A stretch of 64,000 bases of DNA, from assembly GCA_905221605.1 (NCBI GenBank), contig CAJNDS010000779.1, forward strand, positions 1,190,001-1,254,000. Direction: 5' to 3'. A program made the translations under genes and the position numbers. The notes beneath the pieces were generated by a model that was not told the DNA's origin, ran no database searches, and saw only the letters and a list, made by a program, of their open reading frames with translations. Shown piece by piece: positions 9,101 to 21,482 of the stretch (its first letter is position 1; each line of letters opens with the position of its first letter). Source of the stretch: Symbiodinium natans. Lineage: Eukaryota > Sar > Dinophyceae > Suessiales > Symbiodiniaceae.

Positions 9101-12100
9101 TATATGAGTATGTTAATACATGAACAAGATCACCTACACATATGCGAGTATTTTGATATATTGAAGTATGTACATATTAATATATTCATATATCAAAAAT
9201 GTCCATATATGAGGGTCTTAATCAAGTGCTAGTGCATTGATATATGAACATACACATACATTAAAGTAGGAATATTTGTGTGTCATTTTAGATATTGATG
9301 TATATACGACTAATACAAAATATTAAAAAACCATTATCGTAATGTAGTAAATGTATTGATAGCTGAAAATGTAACCATATACCAATATCTGTATATAATG
9401 ATATAATGATATAATGATACAATGGCATAATGATATAATGGTATAATGATATTATGATATAATGATGTAATGATGTAATGATGTAATGATGTAATGATTT
9501 AATGATATAATGGTATAATGATATAGTGATATAATGGTATAATGGTATAATGATATAATGATATAATACTATAATGATATAATGATATAATCTTATGTTA
9601 CTACACTTGTACAATAATAGAATCACATGCTATCAGTATCAGGATATAAGAACATCATCATTGATGTAAGAACGCACCAATGTTACAATAATGTGGCTGC
9701 CAAGGACCTGCCCGAGGAGTACAGGAGGATCGGACCTCTGAAGTTGGGGCCAAGGCCAAGGCCTTTCGGGCTTTTGCTCATGCCCTTTGTCCTGTACGTG
9801 TACTTCATGGCCGACGGCCGCAGAACCGTGTTTCGGAGGCTGGACACAGATGGTGACAAGCTCCTGTCGCCTTCGGAGTTGAGCGGAGCTCTTGGGGAGC
9901 TACCGGCTGGGACATTCCAGGCTGTAGACACGGATGCGAGCGGCGGCATTGACACGAAGGAATGGCTTCTGAGCTTCTTGCATACTGACCTCCTGACCTT
10001 TGACGGTTCCCAGGGTCTCTCGTAGTTTGAGCCTAGAAGTCTGACGCTAAGCCCTGGAGAGGCTGTGGGTGGACTTGCGTCGGTCTCCCTTGCTCGAGTC
10101 GCTTTCATGGCGAACCCAAAAGCAAGCCATGGGCCGAGTCCGCCATGGGTGTAGGAGTCGAAGCCTCTAGGCCCAACCTCGAACCTTTTCATATTGCAAA
10201 TCCATTTTTGGGCTCAATAAGGGCCTACCTCCCCCCAGCCCACTGAATTCTCAAGATCTTCGGAGGTGAGCAAGCTCTCGAGGGGGTGTTTAGGGTGTAC
10301 AGTTGGGAGTGAGGATGTCGGGTTCAGATGCGGGGCCGAAACTGCAGAAGGTTTGAACATGAACTGGTACAGGGTCTGGAAGCCTCCTTCTAATATAGGG
10401 GTCGGAAGAAATACTAATAATATTCCCTTATGGTCCCTTTGTACTTAAAAACTATAGTAACACACCAATGCCCTATTTTAATTGTTCAGGCCCCTATATT
10501 ACTTGCCAGCACATTGAATTGCGGAGGCCCTAGCGAGATAACCATTTCTTCAAGCGGAGGGCATCGTCTATTTTCGGGTGCAAGAAGACATTTTTTTGGC
10601 AAACGCCGTTGATGCAGCTGAATTCCCACCCTGTGCGCAATCACCGTTCTGGCAGCTTCCTCTAAACCCTAAACCCTAAACCCTAAACCCTAAACCCTAA
10701 ACCCTAAACCCTAAACCCTAAACCCTAAACCCTAAACCCAATGAGTCTCTAGTTGGTTCAGGTCGCCCCAAACCATCCCTGGCAGCTCAGAAGATGTGCG
10801 CCCGGTGGGAGCCACTGACACTGCCAGGTGGGCTTCTAGTTTGGACGAACGGCTTCAACTTCACTGGCGGCGAGTTCCACAGCTCGCGGTGCTCTTCCGG
10901 CCGAGAGGGAGGCCGGAGGGTCTTGGTTCAGGGATCCCGTTTCGCCAAATTTTGGGGGTTGGGTGAGGTGCCTACCTAGTTAACTGGCCATTCTGTCTGG
11001 CGTTCTAAGAACAGCAGTTGGGCCAATCTTCGAAGCCGTGTTCCATCAACGACTATAGGCGAACGGAGCTTCGCTGGCGAGTTGGGCCCCCACAGATCCT
11101 AAGCCCTAAACGTTGAACCCTGAGCCCTAAGCTCTAAACCCTAAACCCTCTGAACCCTGAACCCTAAACCCTAAACCCTAAGCCCTAAACCCTAAACCCT
11201 AAACCCCAAAATCAGCCGACTCCCTGCCTGCTGTCAACGAGAGGTGCCGTCTCCGCCGGCGATGGCGGTTTCGTCGTTTCGGGGGGCAGCATCACCATCC
11301 GCAACTCGCGGGCTGAAACACACGGAGGCGAGAGCACCCTAAACCCTAAACCCTAAACCCTAAACCCTAAACCCTAAACCCTAAACCCTAAACCCTAAAC
11401 CCTAAACCCTCAACCGTGGTGGGCTCCCTCCTATTGTTGCGGTAGGCGGATACAGATTGGATGCTAATGTCGGAGAGGCCCCGTGAGTGATCGGGAAAGC
11501 ACAGCAACACGCCACAAAGCGTACCATTCTACAGTGGCTTAGGGTTTAGGGTTTAGGGTTTAGGGTTTAGGGTTTAGGGCTTAGGGTGAGTTCCACCAAG
11601 CCACAGGCCCTTGAACCCCAAAACCCGGCGCCTGAAGCGATCGTGAGCTTTGAAACCCTCCGAAGCCCTAAACCCTAAACCCTAAACCCTAAACCCCCAA
11701 ACCCTAAACCCTAAACCCCTAAACCCTAAACCCTATAAACCCTATAAACCCTATAAACCCTATAAACCCTATAAACCCTATAAACCCTATAAACCCTATA
11801 AACCCTATAAACCCTATAAACCCTATAAACCCTATAAACCCTATAAACCCTATAAATCCTATAAACCCTATAAACCCTAGAGCCGCGGACCGGGAGGTGC
11901 GATCGCCAGTGACGAGGGATTCCTCCAAAGTGGGGGTCGCCTGGTCATGGAGGGATGCTCAGCGGACAGCTATGGAGGCAACTGTCCGGGGGCTTTTCTG
12001 GGTTTAGGGTTTAGGGTTTAGGGTTTACGGAGTTTCTACGGTTATGATTGCAGTAAGAGGGCCTAGAGGAGTTTAGGGTCTAGATATAAAAAGGGGGTAT

Positions 12101-15100
12101 AGCTCTGGGAGGAGGGTTTTGCCAGAGCAAGTGGCCTCTCAGACCCTGAGTGTTGAGCTTGTGGTTCGGGGGATTTGTATACGGTGTTGGGATCTGGGGT
12201 CTGGGTTTTAGGATTGTGTGGGAGTCATCGTTTCCAAGCTCGCAATTTCGTCCCTTAGGCACACCCCTTCGGAGGTGAACATTTGGGGAGTTGCGAGGAG
12301 CCCAAGAGATGGAATAAAAAACCCTAAGCCCGACCGACCTACGCGTGCGCGAGTCGTGAGAGTCGAAACCCGACCAATGTGCCAGAGGTCATAAAACTGG
12401 ACAGTTGGGAGGGAGAGTGTGAAGCTTGGCGCCCCCTGCTCGGTGGTTCGCGCGAACGTGCGACGCGCCCCGCAGACTCAAACCGCGAAACTCGAACAGA
12501 GATTTGCGGTACTGACGTCGGTGTCAGACCTCCTACTCCTACTCCTACTCCTACTCCTACTCCTACTCCGACTCCGTCTTCACCTGCTACTCCTACTCCT
12601 ACGCCTTCTGCTCCTACGACTCCTACTCCTATTCCTTTCTTCTCCTACTCCGACTCCTAGTTTGAGTCTAAACCCTAAACCCTTAACCCGAAACCCGAAA
12701 CCCTAAACCCTAAACAACCCAAGTCTGTTGATCTGTTGAGGCGGTCTTTTTCTCCATGGTGGGCACCTGAAGCTCGTGGGTGGCGAGTTTCACAGCAGCG
12801 GTTGCACCTCCGGACTACACGGAGGCCTCTGGCTTGCCAAACAGGTCGTGTTATAGGCTTAGGGTTTAGTTAGGGTTTAGGGTTTAGGGTTTAGGGTTCA
12901 AAAAGGGTGTAGGGTTTCGGGGTTTAGGGTTTAGGATGTAGGTTTAGGGTTTAGGGCCATACCCTTGCACTGTACAGCTTGTTTTGGTTCGCTTCACAAT
13001 CAGCATTGCCAACCCCCCCAAGTGGGAACAGATTCCCCGACCATGTACAAACTATGGCGGTAGAGCGCGAGGGACCTGACTTAAGGCTCCAGCATACGGG
13101 ATGCACCTTCGACTCGAGAGTCGGCGCCTGTGGTACGAACGTATTCCGCGGAGGAACGTGCATTGAAAAAGGTGGGGGCTACTCAGGAACACATCGGGAC
13201 GCTAGATCTGGGAACGACTGGGACCAACTGGAAGAAGTACTTGGAATAGGAGTAGGAGTTGCACTTTGGAAGGAGGAAAAAGCTGTGAACATTTGGGAAC
13301 GCCGACAAAGACTGTTTTCGACGTGCTTGCAAGGTCGGATCTACTTAGCGCAGTGCTGCTTTCGTGCTCTAGCATTTTTTGGGGGGTAATATAGGGGCCT
13401 TAATCTTTAGAATAGGTTTTTGGGGGTTATTATAGTATATGTATATAAAACCAGAAGGGAATGCGAATAGTAATTATTCCGACCCCTATATTATGGCCCT
13501 TGCTCTCCTTCCGTGTAGCTTCCGGGCAGGCTGCACTCCATGCCTCAGCCGCATGCTGGGTAACTCGAAGCACCAAGCAAACCCTACGTCCTAGACCCAT
13601 GATGTGAACCAACGCAATGATCCCTAAACCCTAAACCCCAAACCCCAAACCCCAAACCCCAAACCCTAAACCCTAAACCTTAAACTAAACCCGAAACCTT
13701 GCACAGCAGGAGCTATAGCCGTGACGGATGGAAGCCTCTTCAGCAACGTCACGGTGAACATCACGAACGCGAAAGCCTCTGACCGCAGCTGGGCAGATCG
13801 TCTAGGCTTTAGGGTTTAGGGTTTAGGGTTTAGGGTTTAGGGTTTAGGGTTTAGGGTTTAGGGTTTAGGGTTTAGGGTTTAGGTACATCTGTGGATTTTG
13901 TAGGTGACCAGAGAAGCGTGAGCTGTCTTGAAATTCTCGACGCAAAAACAGGGGTATCCCTTTTCTGCCCCAAACTAGAAAAGAAGTCCCCCTGACAGGG
14001 GCCGCCCCCCCTATTATCGGAAGAGCCCTCCATGTCAGACGAGTATGAGGGAAGTAGAAGGGGGGGCATAAGGGGGTGAAAAGAGGGTATAAAGGGGGGT
14101 AAAAGGGCCCTAAACTGCCCTAAACCCTAAACCCTAAACCCTAAACCCTAAACCCTAAACCCTAAACCCTAAACCCTAAACCCTAAACCCTAAACCCTAA
14201 ACCCTAAACCCTAAACCCTAAACCCAAACCCCAAACCCTAAACCCTGAACCCTAGAGGTGGCGGCGCGATCTACGTGAACGGCCATGCGCACTTTCAAGG
14301 CGGCCTCAGCATTGGCCCAGCGTCCGCTAATCAGGGCGGCTGTGTCTTTGGCGAAACCCTAAGCCCTAAGCCCTAAGCCCTAAGCCCTGAACCCCAAACC
14401 CGAAACCCTAAGCCCTAAACCCTAAGCCCTAAGCCCTAAACCCGCAACCCTAAGCCCTAAACCCTAAACCCTCTCCAATTGCCCCGTGGAGCATGGCTAG
14501 ACGGGTGGCAAAAGCAAACCTACACTAAATTTGGGGTTTAGGGCTTGGGGCAGTTGAACACACAAGCTCGGTGCAAAAAAGGGCTTTTCGGGTAGCTTGA
14601 TTTCGCGTATGTGGGCGGGGATATCAAGTTTGGGCACCTGCTCCCCACGAACTCGGCTCCCACCTTCCGATGCAAGGTCTTTTTGTCAAGCGCGACATGA
14701 CAGTCTCCGGTTCCAGCATTTTTCAGTCCTGCACAGCCAGCGGTACGGGCGGGGCGCTCTCTGTGAAAGGGAACCTTCGGCTGGGCAACGCAAGCTTCCA
14801 GAACTGCTCTGCGCCTGCAGCGTCGGTCTTCACCGTCCTCTACAATGCCAGCATGGATGTGGTCGACATTCATGGTGTGACAGGCGCAGAGGCGAGATGC
14901 GGTGAAGCTTTGCGCGTCCGCTTTGCGCAGTGCGCGCATGCTCCCAGCTGCCGGTTGGAGGGGCAGTATCCAGGTTCCGAAGTCTTAGCATCTTTTTCGC
15001 AGACATTGTTTGCCAGACGGCAATTCACATCTGTCCTGCATGTTCATAGCTTCACACCCGACAGGAAACTTCACCCGCTCAAAACGACAAACCCCGATCT

Positions 15101-18100
15101 CTTAAACCGTCGAAGTGCCAACAGTTGCCGAAACTCATCGACATCCTCGCCTCAGGTCTGTGGACACAAGAGGCATCGCCTGTGGCCGAGGTCAGGGCTT
15201 TCGGCACCCGGTCGGTGTTGCCACCTGCGAGGAGGGGCTGGGGGGTAAATACAGAACTCAGGAAGGTTTGTTTGAGGTTTGAGGATGTAGGTTTGGGGCG
15301 AGGGGTTTGCGTAAACGAATCAGGTCGAGGCGCGGTTGGTGTAAAAGCCTCCAGGTCTGCAACGAGGAACTGACCAGGCTCACCATGCACAGCCCCACGT
15401 GCGTGCGCTGCCCCCACGTGCTCGGCACGACTATCTCCTGCGAACCGGCCAGCCTTTCGGTCCCGGAGGGCTTCATGGTCCGTGCCCTAGGTCTTCTTGA
15501 GACAAGGTTTAAGACGAGAGTTGAGGGTCGAAGAGCCTGTATGGGCTATTAGGGCCACGGTTTCTTAGTTCTTGAGTTGGGCTCATGGCGCGTTCCGCTT
15601 GCTACACGTCCCTGTAGCTCTGGTGGCTCTGATGGTTGATCTGCCGAGGTCGTCCTCGACCTGCACCGTGCAGACGACCTCTCCGAGTGGTACCGGTGCC
15701 CCAATAAGGCGTGCCCTGGAGGCCAACTAAATGCCAGCACAGAGATCGGCAAGCCGGTGCAGGTGTGACCCCTTTTCAATTTTTCCTGAACCCTAAACCC
15801 TAAATTACTGAACCCTAAACCCTAAACCCTAGCTTGGGATTTGGAGTTGCCACGCCCTTCAAGCCTGCTAGGTGGTGACGCCAATGTGCTTGAAGGGCTA
15901 CGAGGGCCCAGGGCAACTGAGCTGCACATTGTATTTCTGTTAAGCTCTTCTTATTTGCTCTGCAGGTTAACAGGGTAACTATACGGACTTAAGGGTTTAG
16001 GGCTTAGGGAAGTTTAGGGTTTAGGTTTTAGGGTTTAGGGTTTAGGGGTACCTGTACTGACTTTCCTTGCGTCGGTGCAGCTTATGTTAGCCTTTATCAG
16101 GCTCTTAAGTCTCACACCCTAAGCCCTAAACCCGAACCCTAAACCCTAAATCACCCCCTCAAGCGCAAGGTGCGCCAGCTGCGCCGCAGGCTACGCCCGC
16201 GGGGATGCCAACGTGCTCCAGTGCGTGGACTGCTCTCAGTCCTACCAGGCCCGCCCAGCATGGGATTTTATGCTTCAGGCTTTAGGCTTCAGGGTTTAGG
16301 GTTTAGGGTTTAGGGTTTAGGGCAACGCCCTCAGTCCGGCTGCAAAAAGGGTTTAGGGTTTAGGGTTGAAGGCTCCATCTTTGCGGCGTGCGAGGCTAGG
16401 CGCTACGTCGCTTTCTACATCGTCAAGACCCTGGCCCTTTTTGTTTCCGCCGTAGCGAGCGCCTGGTGCCCAGCTTTCCCACAGCACCACTTCTTCATGC
16501 TCAGGCAAAACTGTGTCCAGGCGCTGATATCCAATCCGCAATCGCCGGCCAACCCTCGGATCACAGGAGACAGGTCTGCATGCCTAGAGGCTCAAAGCGG
16601 AGTCCCTCAACTCTGTGAAGCTCTAACGCCCCATAAGCCCGGCCATAGACCCACATGAGACATGAGTCCCCCTACTACTCGGGTGCCAAAATCAATCATC
16701 ACCCTAAACCCTACACCCTAACAACCCCAAACCCCTCAACACAACCCTGAACCTTAGGGATCGTTTCAGAGCGATTTTCCGACGTGACGGCCAAGCCACG
16801 TCTGCGGCGGCAGCTTATGTCCAAACCAAAGCTGAACACTTGTACACGGCCCGAACGTGCGCTGAGCAGGGCGTTCGCTTTCAGCCAATGGTTGTGGAAT
16901 GCACATGGGCGTGGGATAAGGTCCTGTGGGGGATCGCGCGTGCGGTTGCTGCCCGCGAGGGAGCTGACGGCCAGGCACTCCACGGCCAGACGCTTCCGTG
17001 CCCGAGCAGTTCTCCGCCGCAGGGCCAAGCTAGGCCCCTGCATTGATGCCGTGACGGCCACAGCCAGCCTGCTTGACCCGGCCTGATCCTCTCCCCTCCT
17101 TCTTCGGCCTCTGCTTGGGTCTGTCAAGCGCCGCCCTTCCTCGGCCTCCGCTTGGGTCAGTCAAGCTGCCATGTCTTCACCGCCTCCGCTCGGGTGCGCC
17201 AAGCTTTCATGAGTTCTGCCTTTCTCGGCCTCCGCTTGGGTCACTCAAGCCGCACCGCCTCCGCTTGGGTGTGTCAAGCTTTGCCGCCTTCTGCTCCCTG
17301 TGCTTGGCTGACATGCAGTTTGAGCATCGAGAGGGTCTGTGAGAGCGGGTGCTTGGAGGTTTTTGACTTTGTAGGTTTTGTGCCGCCCTCATACGCAGTG
17401 GTAGACTTGTTCGTCGCTTCTCCCCGATGTCTAAGCAGCATCGAGGAGGGTAGTTCAAGTTGTATTGACATCAGCTCGTGTGATGGCCAGTAAGTTCCCT
17501 GCAGTGCGTCCGAGATTGGTCAGCTAGGCGGGTGGCACACAAACAAACCCTAAGCCTTATACCCCAAACCCTAAACCCCAAATCCTAAACCCCAAACCCC
17601 AGACCCTAAACCCTAAACCCTAAACCCTAAACCCCAAACCCCAAATCCTAAACCCCAAACCCCAGACCCTAAACCCTAAACCCTAAACCCTAAACCCTAA
17701 ACCCTAAACCCTAAACCCTAAACCCTAAAGCCCAAGCCTCGCCCAGGTCGCGTTCTCCAAGGGCGAGCGCGCCGCCAGCGCGACGCTCCTGAATCAGCTG
17801 ATGGCCTTCGCGGCGGTGGCCAGCGTTGCGATGTCCCGGGGCTTGGTGCTAGGGTTTAGGGTTTAGGGTTCAGGGTTTAGGGTTTAGGGTTTAGGGTTTG
17901 GAGTTTAGGACAAAGGGTTTGGGGAAGCCTGCGTTCTGGCTATCGCTGTGAGCCCAGATGCAGAAAGGGTTTCGGGTTCAGGGTCTAGTAGGTCGCGCAG
18001 CAACCCCAGTCGCAGAATTCTTTCAAAACCCCCCTGTGAGTGCTCCTGAGAGCACATGGGCTCCTAGCAGAGCTCCGCCAGAGCTGTGCTGCATTGTCTG

Positions 18101-21100
18101 CTGGGTTCTGTGTTCTGCCCTCAATTGTAGGAGTTGGCTTGCTTGTCTTGCACGGCCCTCCTTCCGAGCTTGCACAAGAAGTGACAGTCTAAACCCTGAA
18201 CCCTAAACCCCTATATTCGGCGGGAGGATGGGTAGGGTATCTTGGGTCTCGGTGAGGTCCGGCGCCATGCAGACGAAAGCCTTCGTGAGCCTCCAGCATG
18301 AGACGCAGGCCCCGACCCCCCCCCCCCCCAAAAAAACAAAAAACAAAAAGACAAAGTGCAGAAGGCTTAGGGTTTAGGGTTTAGGGTTCAGGGTTTAGGG
18401 TTTAGGGTTTGGGGTTTAGGGTTTAGGGTTTGGGGGGAGCCCTCAACGAAAACATTTGTTACCCTGCAGTGTGGCTGCCCTGCGTAGCAATTCAGCTACG
18501 ATGGTGGCCAACCCCCCAAGTCCTAAGCCCTAAGCCCTAAACCCTAAACCTAAACCCTAAACCCGAACAAAAGTCTGCTGGGCAACGGAACTCTGGAAGC
18601 CCTGCCGCCCTAAGACCTGAGAGGGTTTAGGGGTTTACCCGGCAGACTTCAGAGGCCTGGATCTAAAAGGGTGTATCTACAGCGGCCTGGTTGCAGAAGG
18701 GTTTAGGGTGTAGGGTGGTTTAAGGGTTTAGAGTTTGCATTTGGGTTTAGGGTTAAGCCCTAAACCCTTTCTAGTCTTCTTTCTATGGAAAAATATGATT
18801 AAGAATAGCCTGTGATTCGCACTTAGCCCTAAACCAGGACTTGCTGGAGTACCTCTCTCTGCCGGTTGCCGCGGCACAGGGCCAGGGCTCCGGGGGCCAA
18901 ATGTCGGCGGAGTGCCTGCTAGGGCTGGTGGGCTGGGAGCACCTGGGCTTGGTTTGGGGGTATAGAGTTTAGGGTTTACGGTTTGGTTCGGGTTTGGGAT
19001 GTTGCCACTTATACTGACAGTCCTTATTGGGGGGTAAGGGACCCTAAGCTGAGTGGTTGTTACGGCAGTTGGTGCAGGAAGCTTACTGTTGTTTTATCAT
19101 CCCTTCACGGGTATACATAGGGGGATATAGGGTACCTCATTCCCTCATTCCCTACTAACCAACAGTAAGGAAGTCGGTGCACCAAGCGCACATGCTGATG
19201 TCCATATGGCCGGCAGTTCTCGTCGTGGCTTGGTCGACATTTGAAACCCCGAAAGTTCCCCTCCTTGACTGAGGCCAGTTGACCTTACTTCAGGGGTTTA
19301 GGGTTTAGGGTTTGCGGGGTTTGCGGGGTTTGCGGGGTTTGGGGGAATAGGGCGGGTAGTAGGGAATCCAACCCTCACACACTCAACCCCAAAAATCCCG
19401 GAGCCTCGACTCTTTATCAACCTCGACGCCCTCAGCTAGGCCCTTGAAATCCAACTTGTGGGTGCCTGTTTCTAGGTAGACCCTTGGGAGATTTCCTGGG
19501 TTTTAGTAAACCCGAAACCCTAACCCCCAAATCCTATACCCTAACCCCCCCCCCCCCCCAAAAAAAAAAGACTAACAAAAACCAATCCTAAACCCTAAGA
19601 GGATCATATACCGGAATCCATACCCTTCCCCCCCCCCCGTCTGCCTAAAAAAGCAAAAAAAAACCAACAGGATCATATCGGACTCTTCCCCCCCCCCCCC
19701 CCCCCCCCCTCCAAACAAAAAAAGGAGGAGAACCTAAACCCTGGGAGGATCAGATACCGGAATCTTGTTCCAGAGGGCTTCAAGGGCCCTCCTGGGGTTT
19801 CACTCTTACACGGCTTCGGGCGTGTGAGGCCCTCGGAGACTTCTCGGGCTCCCGGGGCCGGGTCCCAGGTCCACAGCGGCTCTTTTTGGGTCAGGGAAGG
19901 GAAATCCCGGCAGGTCGCCCAGGTCCCGTGTCGGGCTTGAGTTGTGGGTTTAGCTTGAACCCTAATTAAACCCTAAACCCAAAAAACCCTAAACCCTAAG
20001 CCCTAAGCCCTAAACCCTAAACCCTAAAAACCCTAAAAACCCTAAAAACCCTAAAAACCCTAAAAACCCTAAACCCTAAACCCTAAACCCTAAACTCGCC
20101 CAAACAAAACCCTCTTGCCAACCCCGAAGGCAGGCTTGGCCGTGATCAAGGGCGGCTGGCTGGCCGCGGTGGTGGGCACGAACGTCTTCCTGCCGGCCCC
20201 TGGGGGATTAGGATTAGATTTAGGGTTTAGGGTTTAGGGCTTAGGGTTTAGGGTTTAGGGTTTAGGGTTGAGGGTTGAGGGTTGAGGGTTGAGGGTTTAC
20301 GAACGTCTTCCTGCCGGCCCCTTGGGGGGTGGGGGGGGGACCCAACAGGAGGGTTTGGGGTTTAGGGGGTTAGGGGTTCAGGGTTCAGGACGAGGGGTTT
20401 AGGGTTTAGGGTTTAGGGTTTAGGGTTTAGGGTTGTTTGGCACAACAAAGGGGAAGGATTCTGCTTAGAGCGTTTCGGGTTAGCTTTGGGGATGGTGGCT
20501 GGCTTACAAACCCCGAACAAAAGCAAGCGCTGCCGCCTCGTCTGACTTCGTCCGAGATGCCCCAAACGCCCAAGCAACAAACAAAGATGGATGACATAGT
20601 CGCACCCCACACCTCAAGCATCCCAAAGCACCAAATACCCCAAGCCTTGTCCGAGTGTGAGCGATTAACATGCTCCATCTGAAGCCCCCTGCATTCCTAG
20701 CACCTCGCCAGAGTCCCTTCAGGGCTTTACAGCCGCCTTCGGCAAGCGCCTCGTCACACACGGCTTTGAGATTCGGGGTTTGAGAGTGGGCGCTGGACGC
20801 AGACAAAAGGGGTCTGCAGGGGCTTCTTCCAGTTTCAAAATCTCCGAATTGTCCAAGGGGTTCTGGAGGAAATAAGGGTCGGTCGTGGACTTTTGAGGCA
20901 CCATGGCGGCGTACGTAGAGTCGGAGAGTTGAACAGAACCCTCAGTACTTACATCTACTTGTAGCCAACTTTAAGATTTGCCCCCCCCCCCCCCCCCAAA
21001 AAAAAAACAAAGAGAAAGAGCTCCCCAAAAAAAAGCCGTCAGAAAAGGTACCTGGTGGCCTATCGGCTCCGACCCGAAGATAGCGTCGGCGGGGCGCCTC

Positions 21101-21435
21101 GCCAAGTTTTGGGTCTTAAAGCTTTATACTAAGAGGTCCTTAATAGGGTTTAGGGTTGAGGGTTTAGGGTTGAGCTCTTTTTGCTCGGGGTTTTGTGATT
21201 GAGAGGGGCGGGGGGCTCAGAAGTGAAGATTTCGAGTTGAGAGTAACATGTTTGGCATGTAGGCTTGCGTCTTGACTCAGGATGTAGTTGAAAGCCCGGC
21301 GTCGGGGTTCGGGTCCGCACGGGGTTGCCAAAAGCTTCAAGCCACCCAAATTGTCTAGGGTTTAGGGTTTAGGGTTTTGGGGTTTTAGGGTTTTCGGGTT
21401 TTAGGGTTTTAGGGTTTTAGGGTTTAGGGTTGAGG

Positions 21436-21482
<47 letters not shown>

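Noticed and set aside
11719-11928. Minus-strand protein with an IGF tripeptide repeat
   Set aside because: It is a translation of the CCCTATAAA array.
12379-12706. Thr/Pro-rich or Leu-rich proteins
   Set aside because: They translate the TCCTAC microsatellite in different frames.
10662-14475. CRISPR-like array
   Set aside because: Repeats are telomere-type heptamers of variable length, and the segments between them are exons of one protein family, not uniform spacers.
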